Source of the DNA: Mycobacterium intermedium | GTDB lineage: Bacteria > Actinomycetota > Actinomycetes > Mycobacteriales > Mycobacteriaceae | Length of the DNA stretch: 64,000 bases | Reading direction: 5' to 3' | Assembly: GCF_002086275.1 (NCBI RefSeq) | Contig: NZ_MVHT01000029.1 | Location: 1-64,000 of the forward strand | Made by a program: the position numbers and the translations under genes | Shown: in pieces, positions 38,285 to 46,279 of the stretch | Layout of the letters: each line of letters begins with the position of its first letter | Position numbering within the stretch: position 1 is the stretch's first letter | The notes under the pieces: model-generated | Databases searched by the model: none | What the model saw: only the letters and a program-made list of their open reading frames with translations | Told to the model about the DNA's origin: nothing

Positions 38285-39433
38285 ATGGCGCACCGAATCG
38301 CCGTCATCGGCGCGGGCATCGCCGGCCTGGCCGGCGCCGCGGCGTTGCAACAGCGGGGCTATGACGTCAGCGTCATCGAGGAACGCACCGACACCTCGAC
38401 GGGCGCCGCTATCAGCATCTGGCCGAACGCCCTGGCCGCGCTGGACACCCTGGGCGTGGGCGACGCCGTGCGCGCGGCCGGAGGTCGGATCGCCGCGGGT
38501 GCGCTGCGTTGGCGGAATGGGTCCTGGTTGCGCCGCCCTGCCGCGTCGAAGGTGATCACCGCACTGGGCGAGCCGTTGGTCGTCATCCAGCGCTCGACGC
38601 TGCGTGACATCCTCACCGCCGCAGTGCGCACCGGTTCGATCGAATACGGGCTTGCCGCCGAGCAGCTGCTGGAACATGGGGACGGCGTACGGATCACGCT
38701 GTCGGACGGCTCCGTCCGCGACGTGGATGCGGTGATCGGCGCCGACGGCACCGGTTCCATGGTGGCCCGCCATCTCAACGGGCCGTTGCCGCACCGGTAC
38801 GCCGGCTACACCGCATGGCGTGGGATCGCCGACTGCGACATGGATCCCGAACTGTCCGGCGAGACGCTAGGGCCCGGCGCCGAAACCGGCCACGTGCCAA
38901 TGGGTTCCGGCCGGACGTACTGGTTCACTACCAAGCGGGTGCCGCAAGGCCAGACGGCACCGGATGGCGAATTGGCTTATCTGCGCGACAGGTTGGCCGG
39001 ATGGCCCGCGCCGATCCCGGACCTGCTGGCCGCAACCCCACCGGACGCGGTGCTACGCAACGACCTCTACGACCGCAAACCCGCCCGGGTGTGGGCGAGC
39101 GGACCCGTGCTTCTGGTCGGCGACGCGGCGCATCCGATGCGTCCCCATCTAGGCCAGGGCGGATGCCAGGGCATCGAAGACGCCGCGATTCTGGGTGTCT
39201 TCGTCGACGGGTCCGCGGACCTACCAATGGCATTCGCGCGGTTCGAAGCCTTCCGACGGCCCCGGATCGCGTCGTTGGTTCGTGAGTCGGCAATGATCGG
39301 GCGGGTGGTCAACCTGCGCCCGGACTTTCTCAGCGCGATTGCCACGCGCGCGACGGCGCTGGTCCCCGAGCGTTCGTTCCTTCGGCATCTGGCGTCGGTG
39401 GCGGCTCGGTCGGCGTTTGCGTTGCCCGACTAG
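38285..39433 (+). CDS. FAD-dependent aromatic-ring-type monooxygenase
   Basis: The 382-residue protein starts with the dinucleotide fold IAVIGAGIAGLAGA and has the second FAD motif LLVGDAAHPMRPHLGQGG near residue 280, typical of p-hydroxybenzoate hydroxylase-type monooxygenases. The substrate is unknown. It converges on the operon P450 with the four bases CTAG (39430-39433) forming both stop codons. It may therefore belong functionally to the neighbouring biosynthetic cluster, but it has its own promoter on the opposite strand and no iron box. Confidence 0.87.
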   Translation: MAHRIAVIGAGIAGLAGAAALQQRGYDVSVIEERTDTSTGAAISIWPNALAALDTLGVGDAVRAAGGRIAAGALRWRNGSWLRRPAASKVITALGEPLVVIQRSTLRDILTAAVRTGSIEYGLAAEQLLEHGDGVRITLSDGSVRDVDAVIGADGTGSMVARHLNGPLPHRYAGYTAWRGIADCDMDPELSGETLGPGAETGHVPMGSGRTYWFTTKRVPQGQTAPDGELAYLRDRLAGWPAPIPDLLAATPPDAVLRNDLYDRKPARVWASGPVLLVGDAAHPMRPHLGQGGCQGIEDAAILGVFVDGSADLPMAFARFEAFRRPRIASLVRESAMIGRVVNLRPDFLSAIATRATALVPERSFLRHLASVAARSAFALPD

Positions 39434-40968
39434 ACTTGGGAAAGCGTAACGGGCAGTCCGCCTTTGACGGTGACCGAGAAGGTGAACTTCGGCTCGGGTT
39501 GCCATTTCGGCGGCAGGTGCACCCGGTACCGCTGGAACAGGATCGTCAGAAAGAACTGGGCGGTCATGTACGCAATCTGGGTGCCCATGCAGAAATGCTG
39601 ACCGAAGCTGAACGGCATGAAAGCCAGCTTCGGCCGGGACTGGATCTGTTGCCGGTCGACGAACCGCGCGGGGTCATACCGATCCGGTTCCGGCCACCAG
39701 CGCGGGTCGCGGTGGATCACCGACATCGATGCGCCCAACAGAGTGTACTTCGGTAGTCGGTAGCCGCCCAGGACGGTGTCCGTCATGCAGAACCTCGGGA
39801 AGAACGGGTGTCCCTGCATGCGCTGCGCCTCATCGAAACACGCCTTGGTCCAGTCCAACCTGGGCAGGTCGGCATAGGTCGGCAGGGCGCCGCCGAGGGC
39901 ATCGATCTCCTCGCGCAACGTCGCCAGCGGAGCGGGATTGTTCGCCAGCAACGAGACGGCCCAGGTGAGCGCGGCCCCGCTCGGGTCGTAGGCGCCGCCG
40001 AGCAGGCCGATGAGTTCGGCCGCCAGGTCGGCCCTCGACAGCGGCGACCCGTCCTCGTATCTGGCGTCGAGCAACGCGTCCATGAAGTCCGGAGTCTCGA
40101 GGGGATTGGCCTTTCGGTCTCGGATCAGCCGCCCCAACAGCCGGTAGATCCGCACGAAAGCCGTTAGCACACTTGGCTTTCCTGTAGAGGAAAACAGCCT
40201 GGGGAAAGGCACCATGAGGGTGGTGAGGCCCAGCAGACCTGTGATGGCGCGCATGTCGGCGTCGAGCTGACGCAGTTCCTTCTCCGGCAGCGCGGTGGAG
40301 AACAGCACCCGCAAGTACACCGCCAACGTCGTCAGGAAGATCTCACTCTGCAGATCCACCTGCTGCCCTGTCTCGGCCCAGGACCCCCAGCCGTCGATCC
40401 GGCGCGCCAGCTCCGTGGCAACGATTTCGGCGATCTGTGTCTGGTGTCTGCGGGTGAACATGGGTGTCAGCATCTGCCGGCGCTCCCGCAGGCGCGGCCC
40501 TTCGAGCATGATGCTGTTGGCTCCGATGATGGGCAGCAGCGGACTCACCGGGCTGTACCTGCTGAACCGCCCGGTCGGCTCATCCATGAACTCGTGCACC
40601 AGGTCGGGATGGGTGACCGCGACCATGTCGAGGAAGGGCAAGGGGATGCGGAAGATGTCGCCGTACTGCGCCGAGCCGCGACTCATCAATTCGAAGGGAT
40701 CCCTGCGCAGCGGGAGGATCGAGCCGACGACGGGCCGCCCCTTCGGACCCGGAGGCAGCGGCGTGGGCCGGCCGTAGCCGCTGGCAGCCCCGCGCAGCGT
40801 TGAGACGGATAGCCGGGTAGGCCAGTAGGGGTCTTGCCGCAACGCGCTGAACACGCTGCGCCGGCCGGTCACGCCTGGATGAACCGCTGTTTCCTGCGTT
40901 TTCTGTGGAATGACGGATGGCGCGCCAAGGTCGGCGTGTGGGCATCTTGGTTGCTCGGCAGCGGTCAA
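39430..40968 (-). CDS. Cytochrome P450 with atypical I-helix, last gene of the iron-box operon
   Basis: The 512-residue P450 carries a 70-residue N-terminal extension before LPPGPKG. The heme loop is FSFGQHFCMGTQ (Cys about 460) and the K-helix ExxR is E380-AQR383. The I-helix reads GGAYDPSG (about 324-331): the acidic residue D328 is kept, but the proton-relay Thr is Pro. Such changes occur in P450s that bypass classical oxygen activation or use other chemistry. The start is TTG at 40968, overlapping the ThDP gene stop by four bases (TTGA). It would oxidise the cluster product or an intermediate. Confidence 0.88.
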   Translation of the reverse strand: MTAAEQPRCPHADLGAPSVIPQKTQETAVHPGVTGRRSVFSALRQDPYWPTRLSVSTLRGAASGYGRPTPLPPGPKGRPVVGSILPLRRDPFELMSRGSAQYGDIFRIPLPFLDMVAVTHPDLVHEFMDEPTGRFSRYSPVSPLLPIIGANSIMLEGPRLRERRQMLTPMFTRRHQTQIAEIVATELARRIDGWGSWAETGQQVDLQSEIFLTTLAVYLRVLFSTALPEKELRQLDADMRAITGLLGLTTLMVPFPRLFSSTGKPSVLTAFVRIYRLLGRLIRDRKANPLETPDFMDALLDARYEDGSPLSRADLAAELIGLLGGAYDPSGAALTWAVSLLANNPAPLATLREEIDALGGALPTYADLPRLDWTKACFDEAQRMQGHPFFPRFCMTDTVLGGYRLPKYTLLGASMSVIHRDPRWWPEPDRYDPARFVDRQQIQSRPKLAFMPFSFGQHFCMGTQIAYMTAQFFLTILFQRYRVHLPPKWQPEPKFTFSVTVKGGLPVTLSQV

Positions 40969-43900
40969 CGGGTACTCAGCCTTTCTTCGTCTTGCCGTGC
41001 GGGATAGCCCTTTTCGTAGAGCTTGCCCAATATGACGGCGCGGACCACCTCGCGGAACGACCCGACCGATCCGCGGATATCTTTAGACCAGGCGACAAGA
41101 AATCCGACTACTTGGCGCCAGTGTTTCTTGCCGGCTTGAATCGGGGCATCGTTCAGGACGCATCGCGCATCGATCAGCTGGGGGCCGTGGGCATGAATCG
41201 CCTCGGTGAAGGCGGAGCGAAATTCGCGCAGGGTGCCGACGCTGCGGGCCGGGACGCCGACCGACCTGGCATAGTCCGCGAAATTGATTTCGGGCAGCGC
41301 CGATCCGCTGTCCGGCCAGCCCATGATTTCGCTTTCGAACTTGATTGCGGCGAGCGCAGAGTTGTTCACGACGACAAAGACCACCGGCGCCGGGACACCA
41401 ATCGAGGACTGGATCTGGCTCAGGGTCACCGAGGTTCCACCGTCGCCGGCCACGGCGACCACCAGCTGCGGGCGGGTTGCATTGTTGGCCAAAGCAATTG
41501 CGGCGGGGACTGCAAACCCCATGGTGCCGAACGACGCGGACCAGATGGACCGCGTCATCGACGTGATGTATCGATAGACCCACAACGTGTTCACGCCGAC
41601 GTCCGCGCACACCACCGAGGTTCCCCCGTGTCGGCGCAACTCTTCGTCGATGGCTTGGGTGAGATTGGACGCACGCAGCGGCGCAATCTCGGTTCGTCTG
41701 GCACGCTTTCGCGTCCGGCGCCCTGCGGGCCATCGCCGCGACCGTTGCCGGCGAGCAGACGGGTCGACGGTGTCCGGCGGTGCTGCGCACAACGCGGCCA
41801 CTATCGCCTCCAACGCCGGCATGGCGTCGCACAGCAGACCTATGTCGTGCTCGGTGAGGCCGAGCATGGCCCGCGGGTCAAGATTCACCGCGACGGTCCG
41901 GCCGCAGGCTCCCCAGTCGAAGGCCGAGCCCCGGTTCGACACACCAACCAGCAGCAGCACGTCGGCCCGCGCGACCTGCCGGTAGGACCGCAGGTCGCCG
42001 GAGCCGCCGATTCTGCTGTGCACACGCGGGATTGAGCGGTCCAGCACCGAATCGCCGCCCATGGTGACATGCACCGGGCAGCTCAGTAACCGCGACAGCT
42101 CGGCCAGTTGTTCCGAGCATCCCGCGGCGCCGCGGCCCGCGACGATGCCAACCCGCCGGGCGGCGCGCAGTGCGCCGACCGCCCGGGCAAGCGACGATTC
42201 GTCCGGACCGGTGCCACGCCCCGGCTCGGCGGGTGGCGGCGCATCTTCTGTTTCGGCCCAGCCGGAGTCGAGCGCGCTTGGCAGCACATGCAGATGCACC
42301 ACGCCACCTCCTGGCGCGGCGGCCGCGGCGCAGGCCCTGCGCACCGCGGCCGACGCGGTCGCTGCGTCGTCCACGAGATACCGGGCGACGGTGACTTCGT
42401 CGAGTACTCGCCGGGCATCGAGGAACCACCGCTGTGTCTCCACGGTCGTGACCAGGATTCGGGCACTATCCAATGCGGCGTCGTAGATTCCGTTCAATTG
42501 CGACAGCAGCGCCGCCTCAGTCGCTGCCACCGTTCCCGCGGACGGAATGCCCGACTTGCGCAACGCCGAGGCGCTCATCGAGGGCGCTTGGACGTTGGCG
42601 CTGCGCTGCGCTGTGGCAAAGCTCGGCAGCAGTTGCGCGCAGAAGTCGCTGATCTGCACGGGCGCAGCGAGATCGGCACTGAGGTGACGGGCCAGCGAAC
42701 GCTCGCCGGGGCGGAGAGGGGACGCCGCGGTCTTCGGCGCGGTGCCACCCGGCACCGCAATGAGCACCGGGCCCGGCCTGGCCGCAATGCCTGCGAACCG
42801 ACGCGACAGGTCGTCGACGGATGCGACGGCGACGCTTCCTAACGACATCGCCGTGCCCAAATGCTTTAGCCGGGAACTGGTCTCGGGACCATCGGTCAGA
42901 CAGATCGCCACGACGTCGGCGTTCAGGCTGGCCAGCGTGGCCAGCTCCGCCACGAACTGACTGAGTCGTGGGTAATCGGTGACGACCACGCCGCGCGATC
43001 GGCCGCCGAGGGCGCCGCCGATACCGAGTGGAAGCGCCGCCCCGGGGATGCCCGCCAGGCTCGACACCGCCGCCGCGGCGGCAAGGCCCTCTGGCAACCG
43101 CAACCCGTCCGGATCGAGATCGGTAAACGTCTGCCAGCCGTGTGTTGTCTCGTCGGACGAGCCGTCGTCCATGAGGGATTGCAGCGTGGCCTCGACGTCA
43201 CAAACTATTTGGGTGCGGTACGGCAGCGAGCGTGTCATGCAACGGCGGTCGGTGAGCTCCATCAGGTTCGCGTGTCCACAGACCCCCCGGGCGAGCAGCG
43301 GGCTCGTACGTCCGACGAGCAGGACGTTCTGGGCTGCGATCGCGCCGCCGTCCCGCACGGTGTACGCCGGGCAGCCTAAGCGCGCGGAAAGCTTTTGTAC
43401 CAAGCCAAGATACGTGCTGTCGGCGTCGGAGGAGACAACCGCCAGATCGTCGGAGTCCAAGAATTCCGCGATCGCCGCGAGCTGTTCCTTGCTCGCGACG
43501 GTCGCGGTGGGGACTTCCGGGATGCGATACCCGGCGGTTGGTCCGTCCAACGGTGCGTAGAGCACATCGCCCGGGATCGCCACGTGACATGCGGTGGACT
43601 CGTGCAGGGCCTGCACACAGGAACGAGCGAACCGTTCGAATTGGCTTGGGGACTGGATTTGCACTGACGACGACGTGCAGGACCGGAAGAGCGCCTCGGA
43701 GTCGATCTCCTGAAACGCATCTCGGCCGAGGCTGGCCACGGGAACTTGGCCGCTGATCGCCACCAACGGCACCCGGCCGAGGTAGGCCTCGTAGGCTCCC
43801 GTCAGCAGATTGGTGGCCCCGGGACCGGCGGTCCCGAAGCAAACACCCAACCGGCCCGAGGATTTCGCGTACCCCACGGCCATCAGTGCCGCTGCCGCCT

Positions 43901-44111
43901 CATGCCGGGTGGTGACCACCTCTATCTCGGTGCGCCGACTCGCCGCATGGACCAACGAGTTCACCGACTCGGCGGGCATTCCGAAAAGGTATTCGACACC
44001 CAGCTTGATCAGGACGTCCACCAGCTCGTCGGCAAATCGGGTCCGCCCGAGGGCATTTGACACCAGGTGCCGGTTATACATGAGACCGCTGCAGGGCACG
44101 GACACCGACAC
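40965..44111 (-). CDS. Tandem (double) ThDP-dependent enzyme, acetolactate synthase-like
   Basis: About 1048 residues, roughly twice the usual length. First unit: PYR domain (20-185) with catalytic Glu71 in TTRHEAAAAL and GTAGPGATN; central domain (200-330); PP-like domain (337-455) in which GDG is replaced by TDY and the following Asn by TDG. Second unit: PYR-like region (485-612) lacking the Glu motif; central domain (640-775); intact PP domain (810-990) with the ThDP motif AGDGGT at 888-893 and NN at 916-917. A basic segment (787-806) precedes the last domain. One composite site from the first PYR and last PP is plausible. Residues are numbered from the GTG at 44111; an ATG at 44081 overlapping the aminotransferase stop by eight bases is an equal or better start. 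The substrate is unknown; relatives decarboxylate 2-oxoacids or form acyloins. Confidence 0.85.
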   Translation of the reverse strand: MSVSVPCSGLMYNRHLVSNALGRTRFADELVDVLIKLGVEYLFGMPAESVNSLVHAASRRTEIEVVTTRHEAAAALMAVGYAKSSGRLGVCFGTAGPGATNLLTGAYEAYLGRVPLVAISGQVPVASLGRDAFQEIDSEALFRSCTSSSVQIQSPSQFERFARSCVQALHESTACHVAIPGDVLYAPLDGPTAGYRIPEVPTATVASKEQLAAIAEFLDSDDLAVVSSDADSTYLGLVQKLSARLGCPAYTVRDGGAIAAQNVLLVGRTSPLLARGVCGHANLMELTDRRCMTRSLPYRTQIVCDVEATLQSLMDDGSSDETTHGWQTFTDLDPDGLRLPEGLAAAAAVSSLAGIPGAALPLGIGGALGGRSRGVVVTDYPRLSQFVAELATLASLNADVVAICLTDGPETSSRLKHLGTAMSLGSVAVASVDDLSRRFAGIAARPGPVLIAVPGGTAPKTAASPLRPGERSLARHLSADLAAPVQISDFCAQLLPSFATAQRSANVQAPSMSASALRKSGIPSAGTVAATEAALLSQLNGIYDAALDSARILVTTVETQRWFLDARRVLDEVTVARYLVDDAATASAAVRRACAAAAAPGGGVVHLHVLPSALDSGWAETEDAPPPAEPGRGTGPDESSLARAVGALRAARRVGIVAGRGAAGCSEQLAELSRLLSCPVHVTMGGDSVLDRSIPRVHSRIGGSGDLRSYRQVARADVLLLVGVSNRGSAFDWGACGRTVAVNLDPRAMLGLTEHDIGLLCDAMPALEAIVAALCAAPPDTVDPSARRQRSRRWPAGRRTRKRARRTEIAPLRASNLTQAIDEELRRHGGTSVVCADVGVNTLWVYRYITSMTRSIWSASFGTMGFAVPAAIALANNATRPQLVVAVAGDGGTSVTLSQIQSSIGVPAPVVFVVVNNSALAAIKFESEIMGWPDSGSALPEINFADYARSVGVPARSVGTLREFRSAFTEAIHAHGPQLIDARCVLNDAPIQAGKKHWRQVVGFLVAWSKDIRGSVGSFREVVRAVILGKLYEKGYPARQDEERLSTR

Positions 44112-45183
44112 CGAATGGGAGGCGACGTCGCGTCGCGAACGCCGCGAGCGATCCCATCAGGGCATCCACGGATTCGTCTGACCCAACGGTGATCCGCACC
44201 CCGAGTCCTGGGTATTCGCGCAGGAGTATGCCGTCGGCGAGGGCGTGCTGAAATAGTGTGTGCCCGTCCTCGGTGGGCAGCCAGACGAAGTTCGCTTGCG
44301 ACACGATGCCTGAAGACAAGCCATGCCGGAACAGGCAGGCCTCTAGCCGCCGGCGGTTCTCGACCACGCGGGACACCCTGTCGCGCAACTCCTGCGGGCA
44401 CCGCAGCGACACCGTCGCCGCGGCCAGCGCGAGCGAGTTCACCGAGTACATCGGAACGGCGGAGCTAACCCGCGCCGCCAGATCCGCACTACTGCAAACG
44501 CCGTAGCCGATCCGTAGACCGGCAAGGCCATACGCCTTGGAGAAGCTGCGCAGGACAACTACCCCGTCCAGCTCAGTCACCAGGTGTCGCAGCGCATCCG
44601 CCGGCATCGTCTCGTCGAATTCCGCGTACGCCTGATCGACAACCAGCAGAACCGCTTTGGGCAACGCCTCTCGAAAACGGACGATTTCGTCCAGGGTTAC
44701 GGCGGCGCCGCTCGGGTTGTGCGGCGCAGCGATGATCACGTGCTGCGTAGACCGGTCGACCCGCGCGAGGATGTCGTCGAGCACCTGGCTTCCCGGTGGG
44801 TCGCTGGGCACCGCGACGGGTATACCACCGGCTCGCGACACAAGCACGGCGTATTCGTCGAAAGTCGGCGTTCCGAAGACGGTAGTCCCCGCCGTCTGAG
44901 CGTTCACATGCAGCAGTGCATCGAGCACGCCGAGGCTGCCCGCGCCGAGGACCACTTGCTTTCGCGGAATCCCATGCAGCGCAGCGACCTGCGCCGCCAG
45001 CCGTGCGGCCAAGTGCGCGTGCGGGTAGCGATTGATGAATGCCGCGCTTGAGTCGATGACTTGCCGCACTTCCGGCAGGGGATCGAGATGTAGTTCGTTG
45101 CGGGACAGGTCGTACTTCACCCGGGGCTCACCGGTGCCGCAGTTCGGCCCGTCCCCGGACAGGGAAGTTGGCTTGAGCCTCAT
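44074..45183 (-). CDS. HisC-like class I/II PLP aminotransferase
   Basis: The 369-residue protein has the fold-type-I pattern of histidinol-phosphate aminotransferases: APHNPSG (Asn about 156), the PLP-contacting Asp in VVDQAYAEF (183-189) and the Schiff-base Lys216 in SFSKAYGLAGLRIG. Mycobacteria already have hisC elsewhere, so this copy is probably recruited to the cluster, where it would aminate an oxo-acid or aldehyde made by the adjacent ThDP enzyme. The ATG at 45183 overlaps the UbiA stop by four bases (ATGA). A longer frame upstream is not needed. Confidence 0.87.
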   Translation of the reverse strand: MRLKPTSLSGDGPNCGTGEPRVKYDLSRNELHLDPLPEVRQVIDSSAAFINRYPHAHLAARLAAQVAALHGIPRKQVVLGAGSLGVLDALLHVNAQTAGTTVFGTPTFDEYAVLVSRAGGIPVAVPSDPPGSQVLDDILARVDRSTQHVIIAAPHNPSGAAVTLDEIVRFREALPKAVLLVVDQAYAEFDETMPADALRHLVTELDGVVVLRSFSKAYGLAGLRIGYGVCSSADLAARVSSAVPMYSVNSLALAAATVSLRCPQELRDRVSRVVENRRRLEACLFRHGLSSGIVSQANFVWLPTEDGHTLFQHALADGILLREYPGLGVRITVGSDESVDALMGSLAAFATRRRLPFGVGVRALQRSHV

Positions 45184-46277
45184 TGCAACTCGAAGTCCTC
45201 GGTCCGTCGGGTATCCCACCCGAGGCGGTCGGACAGCAACATGACGGCAAGTCCCGCGATCAATGCCGCAACCGACATGAGCGTGGTCCGCTCGACCAGG
45301 ATGAGCGTCGAGAGGTAGCCGACCGACACGAACATGTCGTCGCGCAGCATGTCATTCCATGACTTGTGCTCCGTCGCGTGCACAAGCCGCCACGACTGGT
45401 AGCAAGCTACCGGGAGCCACAGCAGGGCTATCAGGTACTTGTGACCAATGGCGCCGACGGCAACCGGAATGGCGATGCCGGCGTAGACCACTACATTCGC
45501 CACCCCGGCAATCGCCGCGGCACGAAACCTCGTGGCACTCAAGGTGGCCGACGTCGTCACATTCACTCTTTTGTCCCCGTCATAGTCGGGGACGTTCTTG
45601 ACCAGGCCCTTCGCGCAGAACCACGCGAACAGGTACAGCGCGAGCGCGAAGTAGGCCGGCCTGACCAGGGTGTGCAATTTCTCGTCGGATGCCAGCGCCA
45701 CACTCAGGTAGGGGTAGGCAACAGCATTGGCGAAGAACAAAATTCCGATGCGGGGTCGCGCCTTCATCCGCAACGGGCGAAATGAGTATTGGTGACACCC
45801 GACCAGAGCCAGCAACGACAGCGCGGCGAAATACGGGTTGACGAGCAGCGACATTGCAAAGACCGCCGTGGTCAGCAAATGCGTGTCGCGCAGTAGGCGG
45901 TCCCGACCGTAGCGGCCGAGCTCGAAGACCCGCGACGGGATGTTCTCGTTGTCCTCCACGATGTCGGTGTACATGTTGTAAAGGTTTGCGATCGCGGCGA
46001 TGTGGTACGACACGACCATTCCAACGATGAGCGGCCCGATGGGCACCTGTCCGCTGACGACGCTCGCGAAATAGAAGGCGAGCATGCCCGCGACGCAGGT
46101 TCTGGGCCGCGAAAACGCCACAAACGTCGACAGGCGCCAACTGGTTGGTCCGGGAATGCCCGGGGAGCTCTGCACCCAGAACAGCCGTTGATCGCTGGTC
46201 ATCTCCAGGAAGGCCGACAGGTCCGGCACCGCTTCCGGTTGCACGCGGAGTGGGGCGGCAAGTTCCTGTTCTTTCAC
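45180..46277 (-). CDS. UbiA-family prenyltransferase
   Basis: The 365-residue integral membrane protein has about eight to nine helices after a 50-residue cytosolic N terminus. Both Asp-rich motifs needed for Mg-prenyl diphosphate binding are intact: N101xxxD105xxxD109 (NMYTDIVED) and D231xDxD235 (DYDGD). UbiA enzymes join a polyprenyl chain to an aromatic or sugar-phosphate acceptor. The acceptor here is unknown, and MenA, the heme O synthase and the decaprenyl-phosphoribose synthase are encoded elsewhere in mycobacteria. The GTG start at 46277 is fixed by a very strong GGAGGGGG at 46285-46292. It lies two bases after the permease stop. Confidence 0.88.
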   Translation of the reverse strand: MKEQELAAPLRVQPEAVPDLSAFLEMTSDQRLFWVQSSPGIPGPTSWRLSTFVAFSRPRTCVAGMLAFYFASVVSGQVPIGPLIVGMVVSYHIAAIANLYNMYTDIVEDNENIPSRVFELGRYGRDRLLRDTHLLTTAVFAMSLLVNPYFAALSLLALVGCHQYSFRPLRMKARPRIGILFFANAVAYPYLSVALASDEKLHTLVRPAYFALALYLFAWFCAKGLVKNVPDYDGDKRVNVTTSATLSATRFRAAAIAGVANVVVYAGIAIPVAVGAIGHKYLIALLWLPVACYQSWRLVHATEHKSWNDMLRDDMFVSVGYLSTLILVERTTLMSVAALIAGLAVMLLSDRLGWDTRRTEDFELQ

Positions 46278-46279
46278 GA

